From Bacteroides sp. (GTDB lineage: Bacteria > Bacteroidota > Bacteroidia > Bacteroidales > Bacteroidaceae): a stretch of 52,610 bases of DNA. Positions 41,900 to 48,870 of the stretch are shown here, in pieces. The translations under genes were made by a program, and so were the position numbers. The notes beneath the pieces are model-generated. The model was not told where the DNA came from. It saw only the letters and a program-made list of their open reading frames with translations, and did no database searches. The stretch is from positions 1 to 52,610 of the forward strand of contig NZ_JASLER010000066.1 in assembly GCF_030151085.1 (NCBI RefSeq), in the 5' to 3' direction. Position 1 is the first letter of the stretch; each line of letters begins with the position of its first letter.

Positions 41900-41904
41900 T
41901 CCGA

Positions 41905-42354
41905 CTATTTTTTGAAAACAAGAATATAAACCTCAGGCTTTGTATTCAGATCAAAGATCACGATAGCTCTTGCAAACACATCGTCCTTTCCAATTTCGGT
42001 ATAATATACTCTTAGCTGGTCAGACTCATATTTGCAAATTTTAGAATATTCATCTTCTTTTTTAAAATCTTTGGATTGAGATAAAAGGTGGTCTAGCATA
42101 ATTTGTAAAACTTCCTGCCCACGAGATACTTTTTTTTCAAGTATATGGGTATCAGATATGTTATGAGTAAATCCATCCTGTTCTTTTATCCATTTCTTAA
42201 TTACTTCTTTTGCTTGTAATGCAATATCAACAGTCACAGAATCACTTTCGGTGATTTTTTCCACATGACTTTTGATTGGCTGATTAGTAGCAGTGGATGC
42301 AACACATGCAACCGCCAATACTCCACACAATAAAATAAATAAAATTCTTTTCAT
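41905..42354 (-). CDS. Predicted lipoprotein
   Basis: 149-aa protein with a lipoprotein signal (residues 1-17, lipobox VLAVAC). The mature part is Lys/Asp/Glu-rich, helical at first (VDIALQAKEVIKKWIKEQ) and beta-rich at the end (ARAIVIFDLNTKPEVYILVF). Function unknown. It lies 11 bp after the zinc-ribbon gene and 5 bp before the unknown 151-aa gene. Confidence 0.65.
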   Translation of the reverse strand: MKRILFILLCGVLAVACVASTATNQPIKSHVEKITESDSVTVDIALQAKEVIKKWIKEQDGFTHNISDTHILEKKVSRGQEVLQIMLDHLLSQSKDFKKEDEYSKICKYESDQLRVYYTEIGKDDVFARAIVIFDLNTKPEVYILVFKK

Positions 42355-42365
42355 GTTAATCTGTT

Positions 42366-42623
42366 TTATCGTTTAAATTTTTCAGTTTCCCGAACTCTGC
42401 TTACAGCATTCTCTACCTTTTTAAGAGCATTCATGGCAGACTGGGAAACCGAGCGGTTAATAGTAAGTGACAACCCACAATGCGGGCATGAGATAGCACC
42501 ATCATGTAAAAGTTGGTAAATGCTGATTGGAATGAAACATTTGCAAATGGGGCAAGACATCCCACTTGGTTGTTGCGTAGCAGCTGGCTGCGACACAACA
42601 GGATTTGATTTGGATGTGTGCAT
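42366..42623 (-). CDS. Small zinc-ribbon protein
   Basis: 85-aa protein with two CxxC knuckles, CPIC (about residues 24-27) and CPHC (about 46-49), spaced as in a zinc ribbon. The N-terminus is Pro/Gln/Ser-rich and the C-terminal helix basic (ALKKVENAVSRVRETEKFKR). Located between the DUF2589 genes and a lipoprotein gene. It could bind a partner protein or nucleic acid; the role is unknown. Confidence 0.65.
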   Translation of the reverse strand: MHTSKSNPVVSQPAATQQPSGMSCPICKCFIPISIYQLLHDGAISCPHCGLSLTINRSVSQSAMNALKKVENAVSRVRETEKFKR

Positions 42624-42661
42624 TTTATACTCTATAATTTATGTTCAACTTCGGTTTTATA

Positions 42662-43273
42662 TTAAGATACTTCGGGCAGTGCATGTGCCACATCTGAGGA
42701 CATATTGGTTACAGCTTTGCTTAATAAAGCAGACAATCCTCCGGGCATATCAGCCTGCCGCATTTTTACATGAACTTTCATATTCGCACTCAAACTGCTT
42801 TGCCTGCTGTCCGACTTATTTCCATGACTGCCGGAAGAAGCTGCCAACGCAACTCTCAAACGCGTGTCCTTGCCACTTTCACTATCAGCATTATCCACAC
42901 TATGCCCCTTTTCAAAAGAGAAGGATGACTGTTGTTGTTTACTGGATGCATCCAAAACTTGAATATCAAAATCAAAGTCCGCTTCCTGCACTTGCAATAA
43001 AGGCAATGGCACAAGGGTTAATAACGGGATGCTGACGGATTGCATACGTGGACCGGTCAAATCACGGCTCTGATAACTGAAAGTTAACATACGCAACGCT
43101 CCAACTTCACCGGAAACCGGATCATACGACTCGAACGTTATCTTAAACAGATAGTCCAGATACCTTTGAGCTGACATTGAATCAGCATCGATGGTAGCCA
43201 GCAAGGGACCTGATATAAGATCCTTCAATTCCATTACCTGACTACTGATTCGTTCTTCTTTATCTACATTCAT
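42662..43273 (-). CDS. DUF2589 protein (short form)
   Basis: 203-aa protein. The DUF2589 pattern is visible: LKDLISGPLLATIDADSMSAQRYLDYL followed by a beta domain with the hallmark VSIPLLTLVPLPLLQVQEADFDFDIQV (about 92-118). It has Ser/Gln-rich segments and ends with VHVKMRQADMPGGLSALLSKAVTNMS, matching a similar PAGLAKVLELLGNSL block in the larger paralog at 44108. No signal peptide. The family function is unknown. Confidence 0.82.
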   Translation of the reverse strand: MNVDKEERISSQVMELKDLISGPLLATIDADSMSAQRYLDYLFKITFESYDPVSGEVGALRMLTFSYQSRDLTGPRMQSVSIPLLTLVPLPLLQVQEADFDFDIQVLDASSKQQQSSFSFEKGHSVDNADSESGKDTRLRVALAASSGSHGNKSDSRQSSLSANMKVHVKMRQADMPGGLSALLSKAVTNMSSDVAHALPEVS

Positions 43274-43293
43274 ATTCTTAAGCTATTATTGAA

Positions 43294-44070
43294 TTATTCA
43301 ACATCGGTTTCCGACGGCAAATCCCGCGGAGAAATCTTCAATCGAATCGTTTGAATGCACTCGTCAGAAAGTTTGGACAATTCTTCGGAAGATACTATCA
43401 CATCCATGGACGAATACTGATTAGGACGACTAATATTGACATCCGCCAATAATCTGGGCAAAAGCAATTCAACGCTTGATCTTAAATTCTCTTTGATTTT
43501 ATTTCGTAATTCACCTGACGAATCATTTTCAAATGCATCTCCCAAATCCGAGTGTGAAATGAATTCCCGGTCGCTGATGAGGAGGACGCTTTCTAACAGT
43601 GTTTTTGCGTCAATCGTCCCATCTAAAGCTATGAATTCAGCCCGGTGCTCTTTCAGATAAATCAAAAGTTTACGACTCAGATAAGTTACAAAATTACGTC
43701 GCAGTGTTTTTTCCCGGTTCAACTGTGTGATAGGACCTTCTTCAAGTTCATCACTATGTTTATTCTGAACGATGGTGGAAAGTATACTAGATACTATCAT
43801 TTCTGATAATTCATCGGACAATTCTTTTATTGTACGAAGAACCGCAGTCTGATCTATTTCGTAATCTTCCCCCATAACAGATTTTCCGGTAAAACCACAA
43901 TGAAGCATTAGTTCCATTTCTCCTAAACATACAGCAGGAGGACCTAATGTAGCTGCCTGACTCTGGTTACGGTAGGCTGTAGCCAGCTTGAGAGCATACA
44001 TATTGGCCTCATGTTGGGCTGCCACCATATCCCGGAGAATCATTCCTAAAATTTTGCTTAACTGAGCCAT
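43294..44070 (-). CDS. DUF2589-associated helical protein
   Basis: 258-aa protein without recognised domain. The N-terminal ILGMILRDMVAAQHEANMYALKLA is a long amphipathic helix. The middle is acidic and helical, with NREKTLRRNFVTYLSRKLLIYLKEHRAEFIAL. The C-terminus is Ser/Asp/Glu-rich. It lies between the two DUF2589 genes (20 and 37 bp gaps), so it probably forms a complex with them. No signal peptide. Confidence 0.65.
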   Translation of the reverse strand: MAQLSKILGMILRDMVAAQHEANMYALKLATAYRNQSQAATLGPPAVCLGEMELMLHCGFTGKSVMGEDYEIDQTAVLRTIKELSDELSEMIVSSILSTIVQNKHSDELEEGPITQLNREKTLRRNFVTYLSRKLLIYLKEHRAEFIALDGTIDAKTLLESVLLISDREFISHSDLGDAFENDSSGELRNKIKENLRSSVELLLPRLLADVNISRPNQYSSMDVIVSSEELSKLSDECIQTIRLKISPRDLPSETDVE

Positions 44071-44107
44071 AAACTTATTGACGGATTATGAATTAATCAT
44101 TTTTCTA

Positions 44108-45169
44108 CTACTTCGAGGCTTGTTCTTTCTTAGCCTTTTCTTCCTCTTCTTCCTGAGCCTGCTTTTTCTCAAGTTCACGAACACGTTCCTGAGAAGCCAG
44201 TAATTCCTGCTGATGCTGTTCATCCAGCTTCTGCCGACGGTCGGCTATCTCTTTTTGCATGCTGTCCAAACGTTCTTTGTCTTTTTGTTCACGCTCTATG
44301 CGGGCAAGTTCACGATTCTTCTGGTCGGTATAAGTATCGACTGTTTTAACAATGGCTTTCTTGCTGATACCGGATACGCCAACCATGTATGAAGTAGTTT
44401 TGCCTTCTTCTATCGGAAGCTGGAAGATCATGTTGTCACCATCAACTGTACCCGTCTGACCCGGAACCTGAATCTTGGCAGGTTCAAACAGACCGTCACG
44501 GTTCTTGTAGGTAGCAATCAACATGGCCTTGTCGCCGGGTGCACCTTTAAATTCAAGGGTATTTACTTCTAAAGTACCCGAAGGATCGCAAACATCCAAG
44601 CTATTACCCAGAAGTTCAAGAACCTTAGCCAAACCGGCAGGCATACTATCTTGTCCGGCTTTCACCGCAACGTCCATGGTATATTCTACACTATATTTGG
44701 AATCCTGTGTTGCGGTAGAGTCCTTCTTACTGGAGTAATTGGCATGAAAATCCGCATTTACTTTGAAAATGCCCAGATTCAAAGAAGCGGAACCAGCCAC
44801 TCCTGCGTCAATAGAGGTACTTTCATTCTCTACTTTAGAGTTTGATGCCGAAGCGTTGATATTAGCTTTGAAATTAATATCAATAGTCTGGATAGCAATG
44901 TAAGGGATGGGGACAATGGTCAGCAACGGTACATTCAGTTGTGCGACGCGTCCATCCTTAATAAATTGGAATGAGACATTTACAGTTTTCTTTTCTCCGG
45001 TTTGCGGGTCTGTGTTAAGACCTACTTCCTGAATAAAATTCCAGGATGTTTTGGCAGCCATAGCTTGGGCTTCAATACAAGCTTTCAAAGGACCTCCGAT
45101 AATATTACCGAAAGGTAACGCCTGCAATGCGTTGGTCGCAACTTGCGACGGGGTTATGTCAATAGCCAT
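44108..45169 (-). CDS. DUF2589 protein (long form) with coiled coil
   Basis: 353-aa protein. Residues about 1-175 are the DUF2589 domain (QALPFGNIIGGPLKACIEAQAMAAKTSWNFIQEVG, then LNVPLLTIVPIPYIAIQTIDINFKANI). A middle beta-sandwich-like domain follows (about 200-275, LEFKGAPGDKAMLIATYKNRDG). The C-terminal 75 residues are a highly charged coiled coil (Glu/Lys/Gln heptads). No signal peptide. It is the first gene of the multi-gene minus-strand unit after the LytTR regulator. DUF2589 function is unknown; the shape suggests a self-assembling structural protein. Confidence 0.83.
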   Translation of the reverse strand: MAIDITPSQVATNALQALPFGNIIGGPLKACIEAQAMAAKTSWNFIQEVGLNTDPQTGEKKTVNVSFQFIKDGRVAQLNVPLLTIVPIPYIAIQTIDINFKANINASASNSKVENESTSIDAGVAGSASLNLGIFKVNADFHANYSSKKDSTATQDSKYSVEYTMDVAVKAGQDSMPAGLAKVLELLGNSLDVCDPSGTLEVNTLEFKGAPGDKAMLIATYKNRDGLFEPAKIQVPGQTGTVDGDNMIFQLPIEEGKTTSYMVGVSGISKKAIVKTVDTYTDQKNRELARIEREQKDKERLDSMQKEIADRRQKLDEQHQQELLASQERVRELEKKQAQEEEEEKAKKEQASK

Positions 45170-45255
45170 ACGTTTCTATTTTTAAATGAATACTTTTGTT
45201 ATTTTGTAGGTTTACAACTGTAAAAGTATGCTGATAAATATCATTCTGATTATCC

Positions 45256-45269
45256 GTTGTACGTACAAC
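45256..45269. promoter_or_regulatory. Perfect 14-bp palindrome upstream of the DUF2589 operon
   Basis: GTTGTACGTACAAC lies in the 140-bp gap between the LytTR gene and the DUF2589 operon, about 90 bp before the ATG at 45169. Candidate operator. A partial -7 (TACTTTTA on the minus strand) follows. Confidence 0.5.
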
Positions 45270-45309
45270 TAAAATCTTCCACGAACAACACAAAAAGGTG
45301 TCAAGTATC

Positions 45310-45795
45310 TTACTTGGTTTTCCTGCGTACACCTATAAATATGAAATGGCTAAGAACATCTTCGCGATATGCTCTTCCGATAGTCAATAGTTTACCTTCA
45401 ATGATAAAGCTATTGCCCATCAGCGAATTCACATGATGCAGATTTATGATGTATGAACGATGGATACGTATAAAGTCACTACCGGGCAAGTCTTTCTCAA
45501 TAACAGCAAGATTGAAGGAGATAACCATATTTCTGTTACCGGTAAGATGAACTCTGCTATAGCTTCCTTCGGCCTCAATCCATAAAATTTCGTCAAGTGT
45601 CAGTTTAAGGTAATCATTCTGACGCCAAATAAAAATATACTTTTTATCCTCGCCAACGGAATACTCAATATTGTTTTCTTCATCCATCCGCTGCACACTG
45701 CATACAAGCCCCTGACCCGATCCCCTCACAATTTGTATGGGTAGATCTGCCAAATGAGCAGGTAGAGATATTATTAGACACTGGTTTTCTTTCAT
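45310..45795 (-). CDS. LytTR-family DNA-binding regulator without receiver domain
   Basis: 161-aa protein. Residues about 50-155 are a LytTR domain: IFIWRQNDYLKLTLDEILWIEAEGSYSRVHLTG, then FIRIHRSYIINLHHVNSL and LTIGRAYREDVL. The first 45 residues do not form a receiver domain, so it is not a classical response regulator; some signal other than phosphorylation is expected. It lies just upstream of the DUF2589 operon on the same strand and is the obvious candidate regulator. Confidence 0.9.
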   Translation of the reverse strand: MKENQCLIISLPAHLADLPIQIVRGSGQGLVCSVQRMDEENNIEYSVGEDKKYIFIWRQNDYLKLTLDEILWIEAEGSYSRVHLTGNRNMVISFNLAVIEKDLPGSDFIRIHRSYIINLHHVNSLMGNSFIIEGKLLTIGRAYREDVLSHFIFIGVRRKTK

Positions 45796-45846
45796 ACTTC
45801 CTAATATACAATATGCAAATGAATGAAACTTATCTATAGAATAGAA

Positions 45847-45880
45847 ATTTGTTTAATAAAACACCGATTTGTTTGATAAA
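45847..45880. promoter_or_regulatory. Direct repeat upstream of the LytTR gene
   Basis: ATTTGTTTAATAAA (45847-45860) and ATTTGTTTGATAAA (45867-45880) repeat with a 20-bp period, two helical turns. LytTR proteins commonly bind pairs of direct repeats, so this may be an autoregulatory site. Confidence 0.45.
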
Positions 45881-45920
45881 GAGCAGAGACGGGAGAACTT
45901 TAGAGCAATATTGCTGTTTA

Positions 45921-45972
45921 AAAACTAAAAAGAACCAAAGCAAGCATACGGATATATGTACTTTGGTTCTTA
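45921..45972 (-). terminator. Terminator of the 46001 gene
   Basis: On the minus strand TAAGAACCAAAG / CTTTGGTTCTT with a 20-nt loop, followed by TTTTAGTTTT. Confidence 0.82.
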
Positions 45973-46000
45973 CTATTAGTTATCTTCTAGATAATAAGAT

Positions 46001-46534
46001 CTATTTCGAGGGGTCGTAGTCGGGAACGTCTTTCACGGATACCATTCTATAGTTACCTTCCACTTGTTGGTACTTAGTACCTTTCTTGCTATAGGGTTTG
46101 CCTTCTTCCAATTCTACAATATCATCAACGGCAGAATCCAAAACATACGTTGTTCCGTTATCAGCGAAAATGACAAAGGCACGATAATCTTTATTCGCTC
46201 CATCTTTAGGATTCACTACATTGACAATCTTTGATTTAATTTTGCCTTGAGCAAGTAAGATGTGTGCTAATACAGCATAATCGTAGCTATTGGGTACAGA
46301 TGACGCAAATACCTCATGCAAATTTCTTACAGAGTTTGAGGTATATACTGGTTCAGGGTAGATATCTTTATTTACCTTAAAGCTTCTACAAAAGTCCAAG
46401 ACCCCCTTAGGAGTAAAACGGCATCCTTTATTAAGGTCAACCAGACTTGCAACTTTATCTAAATCAATCTCGATTTTTCCAGTTCCCGCAATTTCAAGAA
46501 CCGACTCCTTTACTTTAACATTATTCAATCCCAT
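46001..46534 (-). CDS. Transglutaminase-like protein without evident catalytic residues
   Basis: 177-aa protein, tentatively transglutaminase-like. NSYDYAVLAHILLAQGKIKSKIVNVV resembles the helix-strand that carries the catalytic Cys in such folds, and YRAFVIFADNGTTYVLDSAVDDI the His/Asp strands. Cys and His at the expected places are missing, so it may be a pseudoenzyme or another fold. No signal peptide. The conserved leader element stands 16 bp before its ATG, and it is transcribed divergently from the lectin gene, which has the same element. Function unknown. Confidence 0.6.
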   Translation of the reverse strand: MGLNNVKVKESVLEIAGTGKIEIDLDKVASLVDLNKGCRFTPKGVLDFCRSFKVNKDIYPEPVYTSNSVRNLHEVFASSVPNSYDYAVLAHILLAQGKIKSKIVNVVNPKDGANKDYRAFVIFADNGTTYVLDSAVDDIVELEEGKPYSKKGTKYQQVEGNYRMVSVKDVPDYDPSK

Positions 46535-46550
46535 ATTTTATAAATTTTAT

Positions 46551-46584
46551 TTTCCTACTCTATCCAAGGCTTTTCGGAACCCGC
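46551..46584 (-). promoter_or_regulatory. Conserved leader element, copy B
   Basis: On the minus strand GGCGGGTTCCGAAAAGCC, 8-nt spacer, AGTAGGAAA, 16 bp before the ATG at 46534. A -7-like TAGGTTTA lies 14 bp upstream on the same strand (46598-46605), so the element would be in the 5' leader RNA. Confidence 0.78.
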
Positions 46585-46795
46585 CTATACTTATTTGTAA
46601 ACCTACGCTGCAAAACTAAGCTTGAATTAATCCCCTACCAATTCCGTTTCACGAATAAACAAAATGTTTGTTCAATCACAAGATATTGGTTGTTTTACCC
46701 CTCATTAATACATTTGTGTGTAATAAATGCTGTTCGTCAAACAAATTATTCCATACTTAATTTCTCTTTTACATTTGCCTCGCAAGCTTACAAAA

Positions 46796-46831
46796 CGGCG
46801 GGTTCCGAAAAGCCGATCAAAGAGTAGGAAA
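46796..46831 (+). promoter_or_regulatory. Conserved leader element, copy C
   Basis: GGCGGGTTCCGAAAAGCC, 8-nt spacer, AGTAGGAAA, 15 bp before the lectin ATG at 46847. The -7 element TACATTTG (46770-46777) lies upstream, so transcription would begin just before the element. The rest of the gap 46535-46846 has no gene. Confidence 0.78.
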
Positions 46832-46846
46832 TAAACCGTAATAAAA

Positions 46847-47356
46847 ATGGGAACAGAAAATTTATTTGATTCATTCAAAAAATCTGAGTTATTTGGATCA
46901 AACAGTTGTGGAAAACAATTTGACGACATTGAAACTTGTTGTAAGAAAGGGGCTATAATCCCGACCGGTATTATTATCCGCAAAGGAGATATAATCGATA
47001 ACCTCACTTTTGTATATCAAGGATATAATGCAGTGCACGGTGGCATGGGTGGAACCGAAATCAAAGCAACACTTAGTCAGGGCGATTACATTGTATCAGT
47101 AAAGGGTATGGTCATTTACTATGCAAATCAATACGTTATTAGAACATTGACTTTTACCACAAAAAATGGGAACGTCATTTCTTCTGATCCGCACTTCTCA
47201 GGTCAGTACGGCTTTGAGTACACCGCCGAAAAAGGTTATCACATCTGTGCTTTATTCGGAAATGCAGGCTATTACTTGAATAGCATCGGATTTTATACCG
47301 TAAAGCAAGATTTCAAAATACCTGGAATGCAAAATTTACACAGATTTGGATTGTAA
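46847..47356 (+). CDS. Jacalin-like lectin-domain protein
   Basis: 169-aa protein. Residues about 30-155 follow the jacalin pattern: PTGIIIRKGDIIDNLTFVYQ, GGMGGTEIKATLSQGDYIVSVKGM, VIRTLTFTTKNGNVISSD and ICALFGNAGYYLNSIGFY. Jacalin domains are beta-prism sugar-binding modules, in some proteins targeting domains for bacteriocins or toxins. There is no signal peptide. The conserved leader element links it with the muramidase and the 46001 protein. A terminator follows. Confidence 0.8.
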   Translation: MGTENLFDSFKKSELFGSNSCGKQFDDIETCCKKGAIIPTGIIIRKGDIIDNLTFVYQGYNAVHGGMGGTEIKATLSQGDYIVSVKGMVIYYANQYVIRTLTFTTKNGNVISSDPHFSGQYGFEYTAEKGYHICALFGNAGYYLNSIGFYTVKQDFKIPGMQNLHRFGL

Positions 47357-47427
47357 AAAAGTCAAAAAGAATACATAGTCACCAATCGAAAGATGTAGAG
47401 CCCCGCTCTATCTCTTCAAAAGCAAAA

Positions 47428-47467
47428 AGAGGCTGAACTCAAAAAAATATATTTTGAGCCAGCCTCT
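47428..47467. terminator. Terminator after the lectin gene
   Basis: Long stem AGAGGCT...CTCAAAA / TTTTGAG...AGCCTCT (47428-47444, 47452-47467). The outer A-rich 5' side also gives a T-tract on the minus strand. The rest of 47357-47659 has no gene apart from the promoter noted next. Confidence 0.78.
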
Positions 47468-47589
47468 AATTGAATTACAGCACTACTTATTTACTGAACA
47501 AGTGCAGGGATTTTCCACTTTCATACTAAATGTAGCACCCACTACCACATTTTATTCATTTTTCTTTTTCGAAATGCCGCCTAAAAGCT

Positions 47590-47597
47590 TATATTTG
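47590..47597 (+). promoter_or_regulatory. -7 element of the DUF6078-type gene
   Basis: TATATTTG, preceded at 19 bp by TTTTTC, about 63 bp before the start at 47660. Confidence 0.5.
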
Positions 47598-47659
47598 CAG
47601 ATAGTAATATCAAAAACACGTTGTATACGAAAAAATGGTAAGCATTTACTAAACAAATC

Positions 47660-48097
47660 ATGGAAGAAGAATTTAATTATCAATTAGTTCCTTACAACTT
47701 TGCCCATTGCTTCAACAACCAATGCCCTAAAGCCGCGAAGTGCTTGCGCAACATAGCAGCACAACATTGTACAAACAGTTACCCTACTCTACGCATCATT
47801 AATCCTGCATGCATCACTGCCAATGCCGACAAGTGTTCCCATTTCCTGTCTGCCGAGAAAATCAATGTGGCATGGGGCATCAGAAATCTGTTCGACAATG
47901 TTCCCCATAAAAATGTATCAGTATTAAAGAGCCAAATGATTGCCTATTTCGGTAGAGGAAAGTATTATCGCTTCTACCGCAAAGAGTGCTACCTTGCTCC
48001 CGAAGATCAAGCATACATCCGTCAGCTATTCCAACGTTACGGGCATAATGAAGAAATAGCTTTCGAGTCTTTCAGCAAAGAATTTGATTGGAAATAA
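47660..48097 (+). CDS. DUF6078-type cysteine-rich protein
   Basis: 145-aa protein. The N-terminal region has spaced cysteines (CFNNQCPKAAKCLRN ... HC ... PACITANADKCSHF) that look like a metal- or cluster-binding site. The C-terminal half is helical and basic (MIAYFGRGKYYRFYRKECYLAPEDQAYIRQLFQRYG), reading like a small DNA-binding or structural domain. I recognise this as a Bacteroides family (DUF6078) of unknown function. It has its own promoter-like element. Confidence 0.7.
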   Translation: MEEEFNYQLVPYNFAHCFNNQCPKAAKCLRNIAAQHCTNSYPTLRIINPACITANADKCSHFLSAEKINVAWGIRNLFDNVPHKNVSVLKSQMIAYFGRGKYYRFYRKECYLAPEDQAYIRQLFQRYGHNEEIAFESFSKEFDWK

Positions 48098-48189
48098 GCT
48101 CCACTCTACACGAAAGTTTGTTTTCTGAAAAACATCTGCCATCTGCCACACTTTTGCTTATACAGAATTATCTTTCAATAATTTACGCT

Positions 48190-48236
48190 GTTGCAGATAC
48201 CTGTTGCAGATGGTTGCAGATGATTTTATCTGCAAC
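48190..48236 (+). repeat. GTTGCAGAT repeats with hairpin
   Basis: GTTGCAGAT occurs at 48190, 48203 and 48213, and its inverted form ATCTGCAAC at 48228-48236. The last pair forms a perfect 9-bp hairpin with a GATTTT loop. No T-tract follows, so a regulatory site or RNA hairpin is more likely than a terminator. Confidence 0.6.
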
Positions 48237-48336
48237 ACTCCATTATAGTCCGAAAAGAAAAGACGATAATCATACACGAGAATACATAGTTTTAGTTTGA
48301 AGATAATATGAGTTAAATACTTAGTTCATAGTGTTG

Positions 48337-48518
48337 AACACTTTGTTTCATATAGTATAAACAAATCGTTTTAAGCCATAAAAACAATCTGTTTTGCTTG
48401 TTGAAACGAAGTGTTCTGTATGTTGAAACAAAGTGTTTCATTCATTGAAACTAACTGTACAGTTAGTTGAAACAAATCGTTTTGCCTGCTGAAACTATTT
48501 GTTTTTCCATGTAGAAAC
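48337..48518 (+). repeat. Nine-unit array of 22-23-bp degenerate repeats
   Basis: The anchor AAC recurs at 48337, 48360, 48383, 48405, 48427, 48449, 48471, 48493 and 48516 (steps 23, 23, then 22 five times, 23). The consensus unit is about TTGAAACAAAnnGTTTTnnnnn, a short palindrome GAAAC/GTTTC plus a variable tail. No coding sequence spans it. The remaining bases of 48098-48617 contain no supported gene. Confidence 0.75.
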
Positions 48519-48617
48519 AAATATTGAACATTGAAACAGCAAGTCAAGACATCAATCCTGCTACTCAAAAAACATATAGTTTTTACAGACAATCATGCAA
48601 TAGTTCTATTTTTATTG

Positions 48618-48625
48618 TATATTTG
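48618..48625 (+). promoter_or_regulatory. -7 element of the structured RNA
   Basis: TATATTTG; transcription would start about 5 bp downstream, exactly at the first base of the closing stem of the putative RNA. No clear -33. Confidence 0.6.
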
Positions 48626-48629
48626 TCGC

Positions 48630-48785
48630 GTCGAAACTTAATAAACATGTAGCAGGGAAACCTGCCAAATCATCGTGGCGGGCATTTTTATGCCTGGTCA
48701 TGACACTCCTATATGGCGGTCCCTGTACCCCCATGGGGAGTGTGTAATGCATCTCCAAACATATGCTACATGTATAGGTTTCGAC
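48630..48785 (+). ncRNA. Putative structured RNA of about 156 nt
   Basis: The ends pair: GTCGAAAC (48630-48637) with GTTTCGAC (48778-48785), and ACATGTAGCA (48645-48654) with TGCTACATGT (48764-48773). Inside are GCAGG-GAAA-CCTGC (48652-48665), GGCAT-TTTT-ATGCC (48681-48694) and ACACTCC/GGAGTGT (48703-48709 with 48737-48743) enclosing ATGG/CCAT. P2 and the GAAA hairpin share 3 nt, so they may alternate. A -7 element lies just upstream, and a GCG/CGC stem with TTTTGTT near 48800 may end it. It could be one of the predicted Bacteroidales RNA motifs or a leader of the gene at 48871; I cannot name it. Confidence 0.7.
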
Positions 48786-48870
48786 AATGGGTCAGGCGGG
48801 GATCGCTTTTGTTGTACCTTCTCTCCTCTCCCATAAATCGAATTATTCACCTTTAAAAACTTAAAGATTT

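Noticed and set aside
48088..48300. 70-codon plus-strand ORF after the DUF6078-type gene
   Set aside because: It covers the GTTGCAGAT repeats, overlaps the preceding gene, and shows no protein-like composition.
48361..48540. Regular repeats resembling a CRISPR array
   Set aside because: The repeated part is short and degenerate with 22-23-bp total period and no distinct spacers; no cas gene is present.
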